Assembly: GCA_000437435.1 (NCBI GenBank) | Contig: FR899627.1 | Coordinates: 1 to 55,776 of the forward strand | Source: Clostridium sp. CAG:768 | GTDB lineage: Bacteria; Cyanobacteriota; Vampirovibrionia; Gastranaerophilales; Gastranaerophilaceae | DNA: 55,776 bases | Direction of reading: 5' to 3' | Shown here: piece after piece, positions 43,281 through 50,688 of the stretch | Layout of the letters: every line of letters starts with the position of its first letter | How positions within the stretch are numbered: position 1 is the stretch's first letter | Position numbers and translations under genes: made by a program | Notes under the pieces: generated by a model | The model's database searches: none | Told to the model about the DNA's origin: nothing | What the model saw: only the letters and a program-made list of their open reading frames with translations

Positions 43281-44123
43281 ATGACAATAATTTTAGACGG
43301 GAAAAAATTAAGAGATAAAATATTTGAAAATTTAAAACAAAAACTTAACAATATGTCTGAAAAACCGACATTAGCTGTAATTCTTGTAGGAGATGACCCT
43401 GCAAGTCAAATCTATGTGAAAAATAAAAAGAAAACAGCTGAAAATTTAGGGATTAATTCAATAGTTATAAATTACCCATCTAATATCTCAGAAAATATTC
43501 TTCTTGATAAAATTCAGGAATTAAATAATGATAATAAAATTACAGCAATATTAGTACAACTTCCATTACCTAAACATATTGATAAATTTAAAATTATAGA
43601 TACAATAGCTCCTGAAAAAGATGTAGATGGGCTTACTCCATATAATAGCGGGAAACTATTTTCCGGAGAAGAACCTTATGTATACCCTTGCACTCCTAAA
43701 GGAATATTGTTATTACTTGACGAATACAATATTGAACTTGCAGGCAAACATGTTGTTGTAATAGGACGTTCTAATCTAGTTGGAAAACCAGTTGCACAAA
43801 TGCTTTTAAATAGAAATGCAACAGTTACAATGTGTCACAGTCATACAAAAAATCTCTCTGATATAACAAAAACTGCTGATATAGTAGTTTCAGCAGTAGG
43901 GAAAAATATTATAGGGGAAAAAATGTTAAAATCTGATTGTGTAGTCGTAGATGTTGGTATCTTTAAAGATGTTAACGGGAAAATCTGCGGCGACGTTGAT
44001 TTTACAAGTGCTTCAAAAATCGCCGCATATATTTCACCTGTACCTGGTGGGGTTGGTCCGATGACAATAGCATCATTAATGCTTAATACTGTCGAATTAG
44101 CGGACTCTAAGCGTCTAAGATAA
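43281..44123 (+). CDS. folD: Bifunctional methylenetetrahydrofolate dehydrogenase / cyclohydrolase
   Basis: Interconverts methylene-, methenyl- and formyl-tetrahydrofolate. The 280-residue protein has the catalytic YVKNKKKTAENLGI (Tyr/Lys), VQLPLPKHI, DVDGLTPYNSG, VVVIGRSNLVGKPVAQMLL dinucleotide-binding site and VPGGVGPMTIASLM. Complete and standard. Its start is five bases after the CooC-like stop, so the gene belongs to the one-carbon cluster starting at 41447. Confidence 0.97.
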   Translation: MTIILDGKKLRDKIFENLKQKLNNMSEKPTLAVILVGDDPASQIYVKNKKKTAENLGINSIVINYPSNISENILLDKIQELNNDNKITAILVQLPLPKHIDKFKIIDTIAPEKDVDGLTPYNSGKLFSGEEPYVYPCTPKGILLLLDEYNIELAGKHVVVIGRSNLVGKPVAQMLLNRNATVTMCHSHTKNLSDITKTADIVVSAVGKNIIGEKMLKSDCVVVDVGIFKDVNGKICGDVDFTSASKIAAYISPVPGGVGPMTIASLMLNTVELADSKRLR

Positions 44124-44125
44124 AC

Positions 44126-44452
44126 TTAGCTGCCTATAAGATTTAATGTGCAAGAAGATTTAATGTTGCTTGTTACAAGGTTCTTCAAGCTTGAAATTTC
44201 GTTCTCAATTAAACTTATTTGTGAGTCTAAAGAGTCCTGTCTTGTTTCAAGGTATGATTCTTCTTGTTGTAACTGGATATATGTTGGATCATCATTCGGA
44301 TCAGTATCATACTTTTCAAGTTTCTGAGCTCGATAGCCCATTTGTTTTGTAATATAGTTAGCTCTGCTCATTACCAATGTTTGTTCGAATTGCAGTTGGC
44401 TTTTCTGCAACGTGAATAAATTTTTCTGTGCATCGATTGCTAAAAAAGTCAT
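44126..44452 (-). CDS. Small coiled-coil protein, possible relative of the MGMAASQAR family
   Basis: No family recognised. The 108-residue protein is nearly all helix, rich in Leu, Gln and Glu (LFTLQKSQLQFEQ, SLDSQISLIENEISSLKNLV). The C-terminal part LKNLVTSNIKSS resembles the KNVVDKNVENSF ending of the 26586 protein and VIEKNTESTF of the 5639 protein, suggesting a short relative that keeps only the helical ends. AAGGAGAG precedes the ATG. Its promoter region shares elements with those of the 8474 and 15303 genes. It converges with folD. Confidence 0.65.
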   Translation of the reverse strand: MTFLAIDAQKNLFTLQKSQLQFEQTLVMSRANYITKQMGYRAQKLEKYDTDPNDDPTYIQLQQEESYLETRQDSLDSQISLIENEISSLKNLVTSNIKSSCTLNLIGS

Positions 44453-44485
44453 CTCATCTCTCCTTATGTTTTTTATTCTCTCTTA

Positions 44486-44554
44486 TACATATAAAGTATT
44501 TTAAAAATACCCAATTTCACAAAGCATATTTTTTGTTACATTTGTTAACAATTT
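44486..44554 (-). promoter_or_regulatory. Promoter and dyad motif of the 44452 gene
   Basis: On the minus strand: TTGTTAACAAATGTAACA (44551-44534) upstream, then GAAATTGGGT, and ATACTTTATATGTAT near the -10 (TATGTA at 44491-44486). The layout parallels that before the 15587 gene. Confidence 0.45.
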
Positions 44555-44606
44555 AAAATATTAAAATAATTATTTATAAAAAATTTTTTATTAAATATCT
44601 TTCTGT

Positions 44607-44612
44607 TATAAT
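44607..44612 (+). promoter_or_regulatory. -10 box of trpS
   Basis: TATAAT 29 bases before the trpS ATG, preceded by an AT-rich region without a clear -35. Confidence 0.55.
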
Positions 44613-44639
44613 AGTTTTCGAAAAAAGAAAGGTTATGCT

Positions 44640-45641
44640 ATGAAAGAAAGAATTGTATCAGGAATGAGATCCACAGGGAAATTACACTTAGGACACTATT
44701 TAGGTGTAATCCAAAATTGGGTAAAATTACAACACGAATATGAAAGTTATTTCTTTGTAGCAGATTGGCACGCTCTTACAACAAAATATGATAAAACAGA
44801 AAATTTAAAACAAGATGTAAAAGATGTTGTAATAGATTGGCTTGCTTGCGGAATTGACCCTAACGTTTCTACAATTTATGTTCAATCACTTGTACCTGAA
44901 ATTGCAGAATTAAATATATATTTAAGTATGGTAACTCCGCAAAACTGGGTAGAACGTGACCCAACCTTAAAAGATATGGCAAAAATATTACGTACAAAAG
45001 AAGGAGCTAATTCACAAATTAGCTATGGCTTAATGGGATATCCAGTATTAATGAGTGCAGATATTATGATGTTTAATGCAACAGCAGTTCCAGTAGGCAT
45101 AGATCAGGTTGCACACATCGAAATCACAAGAGATATCGCAAGACGATTCAATAATATATACAAAACAGATTTCTTCAAAGAAGCAAAACCACTGTTAAAT
45201 CACTGTTCATTAATTTGCGGACTTGACGGAAACAAAATGGGGAAATCTTTCCAAAACGATATTAAAATATCTGATACAGAAGAAGTAACTGCTAAAAAAA
45301 TAATGACAGCAATTACTGACAGAAGTAGAATGAGAAAAGATGATCCAGGACACCCTGAAGATTGCGAAGTTGCATTCAAATATTGGAAAATATTCGCAGA
45401 AGAAAATGAAATAGAAACTGTAAAATGCGAATGTGAAAAAGGACTAAGAGGTTGTGCAGATTGTAAAAGACAATTAGCTAAACTTGTTAATGAAAAATTT
45501 GCACCAATCAGAGAAAAAAGACGTTACTACGAAGCACACCCAGAAGAAGTTCAAAAAATAATTCAAGAAGGCTCTGAAAAAGCACGTACAGAAGCTCGCA
45601 AAGTATTAACAGAAGTAAGAAACATAATTGGAATGTACTAA
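44640..45641 (+). CDS. trpS: Tryptophanyl-tRNA synthetase with predicted Fe-S cluster motif
   Basis: Charges tRNA-Trp. The 333-residue class I synthetase has the HIGH motif HLGHYLG, KMSKS-type GNKMGKS, and the core block WVERDPTLKDMAKILRTKEGANSQISYGLMGYPVLMSADIM. The segment HPEDC...CECEKGLRGCADCKR has the spacing C-x22-C-x6-C-x2-C, as in the 4Fe-4S-containing Thermotoga enzyme (known structure). The cluster probably sits in the anticodon-binding domain. A GAAAGG site precedes the ATG; the -10 TATAAT is at 44607. Confidence 0.95.
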   Translation: MKERIVSGMRSTGKLHLGHYLGVIQNWVKLQHEYESYFFVADWHALTTKYDKTENLKQDVKDVVIDWLACGIDPNVSTIYVQSLVPEIAELNIYLSMVTPQNWVERDPTLKDMAKILRTKEGANSQISYGLMGYPVLMSADIMMFNATAVPVGIDQVAHIEITRDIARRFNNIYKTDFFKEAKPLLNHCSLICGLDGNKMGKSFQNDIKISDTEEVTAKKIMTAITDRSRMRKDDPGHPEDCEVAFKYWKIFAEENEIETVKCECEKGLRGCADCKRQLAKLVNEKFAPIREKRRYYEAHPEEVQKIIQEGSEKARTEARKVLTEVRNIIGMY

Positions 45642-45646
45642 AACAT

Positions 45647-45781
45647 CAGGCAGACACAATGATAAACGGAGTAGTTGTGTCTGCCTGTAATCCGCGACTA
45701 TGACTTTTGCCTGCGGGTTATTAAATTTATTCAATTTGTTTCATAAAAATAGCCGTTGTTCACGGCCAATCTCATATTTGG
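45647..45781 (+). ncRNA. GC-rich structured intergenic region (candidate RNA)
   Basis: Consecutive hairpins: CAGGCAGACACAA / TTGTGTCTGCCTG (45647-45659 / 45675-45687, 13 perfect pairs); TAATCCGC / GCGGGTTA (45688-45695 / 45713-45720, one G-U); GCCGT / ACGGC (45752-45766); and CCAA / TTGG (45766-45781). GC content is far above the genome average. No poly-T follows the first hairpin, so it is not a normal terminator. A non-coding RNA or repeat element is likely; the strand is unknown and shown as trpS-sense. Confidence 0.5.
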
Positions 45782-45916
45782 TAAAAGGTTAATGTGTGTG
45801 TAGGAGAAAATAAAGAAAAAGAAAATGGTTTATATTTTATGTATTCCACATGTCTAGATATCCTAAACATATATTCAATATATATATTTACAATTGTTAA
45901 TATATCTTATTTTCAT

Positions 45917-46674
45917 CTAATAATTCATCTCCCAATTATCATTAAGGATTTTCCCAAAACAACCAATACCATCAGTACTTGATGCGCAGGAATTATTAAA
46001 CCTGTTTTCTCTTAAAGTTTTTAAATCAGAACCTCCACATAATCCTTCTTTTCTGCAATATGGATTACCATCAGCTTCATCTATTGTACCGTCCATGAAA
46101 TAATTCATTCGAAACAAATCCCTTCCTACAATATTAGGACCTTTTAATCCGTTAATATCCACAATAAAAGCACCATAATAATATGGTTTACCATTTACAG
46201 TACCACTATACCTGCTAACATAGTCAAAAAAGATGCTGGCACCATTTGCTAAAACCACACTCGGGCCACCCCAATCAGCAGCATTTAAACCAGTAACAAC
46301 ACCTCCATTCATGTTTTTATAAGATTCAGAAAAACAAGGCTCAAGAACATCTCCATTACAATCAACAACCACTTTTAGATAATTACGCACAAAAGCCTTC
46401 GTATCATCTTTATTAGTTAATCCAGCTTCTCTAAGATCAATAGCATTTTTATCAGCCATATATTGCAAAAATGCTTGCTGCATCTCATTATATACCTTAT
46501 GGAGCTGAGTTACATAACTTTTTCGCTGATAATTCTGCATCAAAGTAGGTACCGTCATTGCAGATACAACACCAATAATTCCTAAAGTTACAAGAACTTC
46601 AGCTAACGTAAACGCAGGAGCTGAGCTTAAATTATGCCCCCCCCCCGAATTTCAAAATTTGATAAATTTTTCAT
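45917..46674 (-). pseudogene. Prepilin gene out of frame at a G10 tract (likely phase-variable)
   Basis: Encodes a type IV pilin-like protein. The natural start is the ATG at 46674, with AAGGAG six bases upstream. The frame runs MKNLSNFEIR then enters a run of ten G (minus strand, 46646-46637) and stops after about 15 codons. With 11 G (or 8) it continues into LSSAPAFTLAEVLVTLGIIGVVSAMTVPTL and gives a 252-residue prepilin similar to the one at 9159 (DINGLKGPNIVGRDLF). The reading frame from 46558 lacks any other good start. A homopolymer that long in an AT-rich genome is a typical slippage switch, but an assembly error is possible. Confidence 0.85.
46637..46646. repeat. C10/G10 homopolymer tract in a prepilin coding region
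   Basis: Ten consecutive C on the plus strand (G on the coding strand). It is the only long G/C homopolymer seen in the window. Confidence 0.9.
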
Positions 46675-46748
46675 AATATGCTCCTTATTTATATTCTACA
46701 TTTTTATTTTAACATTTATTTTGAGAAGTTTCAACACAATTGCAATAT

Positions 46749-46772
46749 AAACATTTTTCAAGTAAAATGTTT
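46749..46772. promoter_or_regulatory. Inverted repeat upstream of lptB
   Basis: AAACATTTT (46749-46757) and AAAATGTTT (46764-46772) with a six-base spacer, next to a possible -10 TATAAG (46772-46777). It may bind a regulator shared by the divergent prepilin gene. Confidence 0.4.
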
Positions 46773-46794
46773 ATAAGAATAGAAGGGGTATGCA

Positions 46795-47520
46795 ATGAGG
46801 ATTGAAGCTAAAAATCTGATTAAAATATACGGTGACAGAAGCGTTGTAAATGACGTTTCTTTTGATATAAACAAAGGCGAAGTTGTATGTTTATTAGGAC
46901 CTAACGGAGCAGGAAAAACTACAACATTTTATATGGTAGTAGGACTTGTAAAACCAAATAAGGGGCATATTTTCTTAGATGGAGAAGATATTTCCTGCTG
47001 GCCAATGAATGAACGTGCCAAAGCAGGTATTGGTTATCTTCCTCAAGAAGCATCAATTTTCAGAAAGTTATCTGTTGAAGATAATATAAAACTCGTTTTA
47101 GAAATGAACGATAAATTAACTGTAAACGAGAAAAAACGTAAATTAGAAGAACTTTTAACTGAATTTGGGATTTTAAAATTACGTTCATATGCAGCAGTAT
47201 CACTATCCGGAGGAGAAAGAAGAAGGGTAGAAATTGCAAGAGCATTGGCTGCAAGTCCTGACTTTATGCTTTTGGACGAACCTTTTGCAGGTATTGACCC
47301 TATCGCTATCGGTGATATTAAAGATAACATTAAAAAGATTTCGAAAGAAAAAGGTCTTGGTGTATTGATTACAGACCACAACCCTAAAGCGACATTATCA
47401 ATTACAGACAGAGCATATGTAATCTTTGATGGGAAAATTAAGATTCAAGGTAAAAGTATTGATGTTGCTAATGACCCTGTAGCAAAAGAATTTTACTTAG
47501 GAAAGGATTTTGCCCTATAA
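46795..47520 (+). CDS. lptB: LPS export ABC transporter ATP-binding protein LptB
   Basis: Powers transport of lipopolysaccharide from the inner membrane. The 241-residue protein has Walker A LLGPNGAGKTTTF, Q-loop GYLPQEASIFRKL, signature LSGGERRRVEIARAL, Walker B FMLLDEPFAGIDPIAIGDIK and the H-loop DHNPKATLSI. The family-typical motif around DEPFAGIDP fits LptB. AGAAGGGG precedes the ATG. Its last base is the first base of the next gene's start codon, so translation is coupled to the permease. Confidence 0.95.
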   Translation: MRIEAKNLIKIYGDRSVVNDVSFDINKGEVVCLLGPNGAGKTTTFYMVVGLVKPNKGHIFLDGEDISCWPMNERAKAGIGYLPQEASIFRKLSVEDNIKLVLEMNDKLTVNEKKRKLEELLTEFGILKLRSYAAVSLSGGERRRVEIARALAASPDFMLLDEPFAGIDPIAIGDIKDNIKKISKEKGLGVLITDHNPKATLSITDRAYVIFDGKIKIQGKSIDVANDPVAKEFYLGKDFAL

Positions 47521-48635
47521 TGAAATTATTTCCTAAAATCACAATTTACGATAAATATATATTTAATCAAGTAATGATGGCAACTTTTGTTGCAATCTTA
47601 TTATTTACAGTTGTATGGATTGCACCTGAGATGCTTTTAAATACAATCAAAAAAACACTTGCAGGTGATTATGGAGTAAAAACCGCCATACTTGTAATCT
47701 TTTATGAATTACCTAAAATCCTTGGGAAAGCCTTCCCTGTAGGGCTACTTTTAGGAACATTATTTACTTTTGATAAATTAAGCAAAGATTCTGAACTTAC
47801 AATATTTCGAGCAGTAGGGCTGTCTTTCCAAAGAATTATAGCTCCCGTATTAGCGTTAAGCCTCATAGTCACTTGGCTTTGTTTCGTTACCTGCGATAAA
47901 CTAATTCCTTATTCTGTAAACAAAGCAGGAGCATTAAAAGGCGGTTATATTTCAACTCAATATATCTATACTCAAAAAGATAAAAACAACATTCCAACAC
48001 AAGCAGTAATTGTATCAAAATTTTCAAAAGACACAATGTATAATGTAATTGTACTTGATTTTTCACCTAAAAAATATACAGACGTTCACCAGTTACAAAA
48101 CATATATTATGCTAAAACAGGCAAAAATTTCCCTGACAAATGGGAATTATATGACATAACAAGATATGACATTTCAAACGATGGCATATTCACTGAAATA
48201 AATAAATATCCTAAAATGGATATCCTGCAAGGTGAATCTGCTCAAAACGCATTCATCCTAATGACATATTCAGTAAAAAAAGAACGTGAAATTACTAATC
48301 ACGATTTACATAATTATATTAAACTCCTTAAAAAAGAAGGATTAGATGAAGAATATCGCTATATGTTAAATAAATATCTGCAAAGATTTTTCCACCCATT
48401 TGTATGCGTATTGCTTGCAATTATGGGAGCATTATTGGGATTTAGCAAACCTAGAGAACAAAGATTGGTAGGATTTACTATTGCTATCGGATCTATATTT
48501 TTATACTATATTACTCTGCCATTTTTCGATTTGTTGGCAGAAAAAGGTGTATTACATCCATTCGTTACAGCAATATTCCCTCCATTTGCATTTCTTTGTG
48601 CGATAATTGCATTTTACAAGTCAAAGGATTTATAA
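47520..48635 (+). CDS. LptF/LptG-family permease
   Basis: Inner-membrane component of the LPS exporter, partner of LptB. The 371-residue protein follows the YjgP/YjgQ layout: an N-terminal cytoplasmic helix KLFPKITIYDKYIFNQVMMATFVAILLFTVVW, five further membrane segments, and a periplasmic beta-jellyroll in the middle (about residues 140-260). LptF and LptG normally form a heterodimer; only one is seen here, so either a homodimer is used or the second copy lies elsewhere. It overlaps lptB by one base. Confidence 0.9.
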   Translation: MKLFPKITIYDKYIFNQVMMATFVAILLFTVVWIAPEMLLNTIKKTLAGDYGVKTAILVIFYELPKILGKAFPVGLLLGTLFTFDKLSKDSELTIFRAVGLSFQRIIAPVLALSLIVTWLCFVTCDKLIPYSVNKAGALKGGYISTQYIYTQKDKNNIPTQAVIVSKFSKDTMYNVIVLDFSPKKYTDVHQLQNIYYAKTGKNFPDKWELYDITRYDISNDGIFTEINKYPKMDILQGESAQNAFILMTYSVKKEREITNHDLHNYIKLLKKEGLDEEYRYMLNKYLQRFFHPFVCVLLAIMGALLGFSKPREQRLVGFTIAIGSIFLYYITLPFFDLLAEKGVLHPFVTAIFPPFAFLCAIIAFYKSKDL

Positions 48636-48636
48636 T

Positions 48637-49437
48637 ATGAAAAAACTTTTAATTTTACTACTTGCACTATTTATTTCATCAAATATTGTAAAAGCTGGAG
48701 TTTCTCCAATTGAAGTCAAATACAATGACGGAATATATGAAATTGCCTTAAAAGGTGAAAAAATCAAAAAACGAGTAAAATTTATAAGTTCTGATAGCCT
48801 TATTACAAACAAAGAAGCTCATCAACGAGCAAAAGCTAAATTAACAGTAAATGCAGGCTACTTTGATCCTGAAAATCAAAAATCAATCTCATATATCGTA
48901 AGCGATAGAAATACAACAGATGATCCTTTAGTAAATGAGAATTTACTAAAGAATAAATTTCTAATGAGAAATTTAGATAAAATAATAAATCGTACAGAAT
49001 TTAGAGTTGTAGAATGTGACAACGGGAAATTCCACTACGAAATCGTTCCTCACAAAAGTTCTGTAGACTTTGGCTGTAATATAATAACTTCAGCACAAGG
49101 CGGGCCTTTGGTATATCCACAGCTAAGACTTGAAGAAGAAGCTTTCATTGTAAAAAAAGACGGGGAAGTTATAAGAGAAAGCTGTTCTGTATTACATAAA
49201 ACCTCTAGAACGATCATAGGTTTAAAAAATGGAGAAGCACATATTTTAATCATTACAGACGAACATCCTATGGATATGTATGAAGTCCACGAATATGTCA
49301 AAAAACTTGGCTGGGATAGAGCAATGGCTTTTGATGGAGGCAGTTCCACCTCAATGAATTATTTGAACAAATACAACATAACATCTGTAGGTGATGGTGC
49401 AGGCAGAAGTCTAAAATCATTTCTAATAGTTAACTAA
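48637..49437 (+). CDS. Secreted phosphodiester glycosidase (NAGPA-like) family protein
   Basis: Likely an extracytoplasmic hydrolase acting on glycan phosphodiesters. From the ATG at 48637 it is 266 residues with a signal peptide (KKLLILLLALFISSNIVKAG). The fold signature is visible in TVNAGYFDPENQKSISYIVSDR near residue 75, ITSAQGGPLV, RTIIGLKNGEAHILIITDE and MAFDGGSSTSMNYLN. This family (DUF2233/NAGPA) is common in exopolysaccharide loci. It starts one base after the lptF/G stop, so it is co-transcribed with LPS export. The substrate is unknown. Confidence 0.85.
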   Translation: MKKLLILLLALFISSNIVKAGVSPIEVKYNDGIYEIALKGEKIKKRVKFISSDSLITNKEAHQRAKAKLTVNAGYFDPENQKSISYIVSDRNTTDDPLVNENLLKNKFLMRNLDKIINRTEFRVVECDNGKFHYEIVPHKSSVDFGCNIITSAQGGPLVYPQLRLEEEAFIVKKDGEVIRESCSVLHKTSRTIIGLKNGEAHILIITDEHPMDMYEVHEYVKKLGWDRAMAFDGGSSTSMNYLNKYNITSVGDGAGRSLKSFLIVN

Positions 49438-49467
49438 TAATATATAATATTAAAATTTTTATCAAAT

Positions 49468-49501
49468 AAAAAAGCTCAGAACTTCTGAGCTTTTATTTTT
49501 T
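49468..49501. terminator. Bidirectional terminator between 48637 and 49521 genes
   Basis: AAAGCTCAGA (49471-49480) / TCTGAGCTTT (49484-49493), a three-base loop, A and T runs on both strands. Confidence 0.88.
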
Positions 49502-49520
49502 TCTATATTTTATATTAATT

Positions 49521-50261
49521 TTATTTTACAAAATAACTAGCATTAACATTTGCATATACTTTTACAACACCGCTTTCAATAGTCGTAGAAGATGCACCTG
49601 CTTCTGCTGAATCCATTGCTTTATTTGCCATCATTAAACGATATTGAGGACGTACACTGTTATTAGGACTGCAACTTACATCCATAGAACGAATTCCTGT
49701 AATTGTTGTTGGAACAGCTTTTGCAATAGCATGTGCTCTAGCTGATGCTTTTTTTACAGCAGTTGATAACAAATCATTGCATTGAGCTTCATAATTTGAA
49801 ACTGAAAATACTAAACTATTAACATTAGTTGCACCTAATGAAATAGCTGTATCAATCATTGAACCTACTTTATCAATTGATTTTGTACGAACTATTATTG
49901 AATTTGAAACTTGGTATTTATCAAAATTTCTTTTGCTGCCAGAATATGAATAAATTGGAGAAGCATTAAAATCAGCAGTCTTAATATAATCTCCATTTGC
50001 TGTATTAATTTTTGATTTCAAAGCAGAAATAACTTTATCTGAGATTTCTTTATTTTCTGCAGTTGCTTTTTGCATAGATTTTGAATCATAAGTAGTAACT
50101 GCAATCGATACCTCTGCAATATCAGGCGCAATATCAGCATTTGCTGATGTATTAATCGAAATATAGCCTCTTTCTATTGATTCAGAAATTGCTTGAGAAG
50201 AAAGAGAGGCACAGCCTAACATCAAACTTAGCAATGTAATTGATAACAATACTTTTTTCAT
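49521..50261 (-). CDS. SIMPL-domain (DUF541) lipoprotein
   Basis: Envelope protein of uncertain role. The 246-residue protein has a signal peptide with a lipobox-like LMLGC, then the SIMPL domain: ISINTSANADIAPDIAEVSIAVTTYDSKSMQKA, IKTADFNASPIYSYSG, YQVSNSIIVRTKSIDKVGSMIDTAISLGATNVNSLVFSVSNYEA. The family is widespread in diderms, sometimes called oxidative-stress defence proteins without firm evidence. Its start overlaps the stop of the upstream small membrane protein (ATGA), so the two genes are translationally coupled. Confidence 0.92.
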   Translation of the reverse strand: MKKVLLSITLLSLMLGCASLSSQAISESIERGYISINTSANADIAPDIAEVSIAVTTYDSKSMQKATAENKEISDKVISALKSKINTANGDYIKTADFNASPIYSYSGSKRNFDKYQVSNSIIVRTKSIDKVGSMIDTAISLGATNVNSLVFSVSNYEAQCNDLLSTAVKKASARAHAIAKAVPTTITGIRSMDVSCSPNNSVRPQYRLMMANKAMDSAEAGASSTTIESGVVKVYANVNASYFVK

Positions 50262-50683
50262 ACATTCTCCTTTTCTTTTTCTGATTTTTCCTCAGATTTA
50301 TTTACTTTTTCAACAGGTTTTACATCTCCTGATTTTAAAATCATAGAATTTATAGCCTGTTGAGTTTGAGACTGAATTTTCATACGTTCTAAAAGAGTTT
50401 TCATTTCTTTTTCACTTAATCTATCAGGTGTTTTGAAAGCAACAAGAAATTTTTTTCTGTCATTTATAATAAAGCCAGAAATTGCAACAATTGCCCAAAG
50501 CAACAAACCTTGCCATTCACTAATAAGTGGAATTGATACATATTGAGCAGCAAAATTCCAAGCTTTCATCGCAACAATTGCTGGGAAACCAATAAATCCT
50601 GCAGCAAGACAAGTTACGGCAAAAATAACCATCAAAAGTCCTCGTATACCTGATATTTGAATAATTCTTGTATTTCTTTTCAT
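50258..50683 (-). CDS. Small membrane protein of unknown function
   Basis: No family recognised. The 141-residue protein has two hydrophobic segments (about residues 13-40 and 51-72), then a charged cytoplasmic-type helix with a long Lys/Glu/Ser tail. It is coupled by a four-base overlap to the SIMPL lipoprotein and starts five bases after the ligA stop, so the three may form one operon. Function is inferred to be envelope-related only from position. Confidence 0.75.
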   Translation of the reverse strand: MKRNTRIIQISGIRGLLMVIFAVTCLAAGFIGFPAIVAMKAWNFAAQYVSIPLISEWQGLLLWAIVAISGFIINDRKKFLVAFKTPDRLSEKEMKTLLERMKIQSQTQQAINSMILKSGDVKPVEKVNKSEEKSEKEKENV

Positions 50684-50688
50684 AAATC

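Noticed and set aside
45647..45687. Ordinary terminator of trpS
   Set aside because: The 13-pair hairpin lacks a following T run on the plus strand and is followed by further hairpins.
45794..45982. Short plus-strand open frame after trpS
   Set aside because: Overlaps the end of the prepilin gene on the other strand, has no ribosome site and reads as AT-rich hydrophobic sequence.
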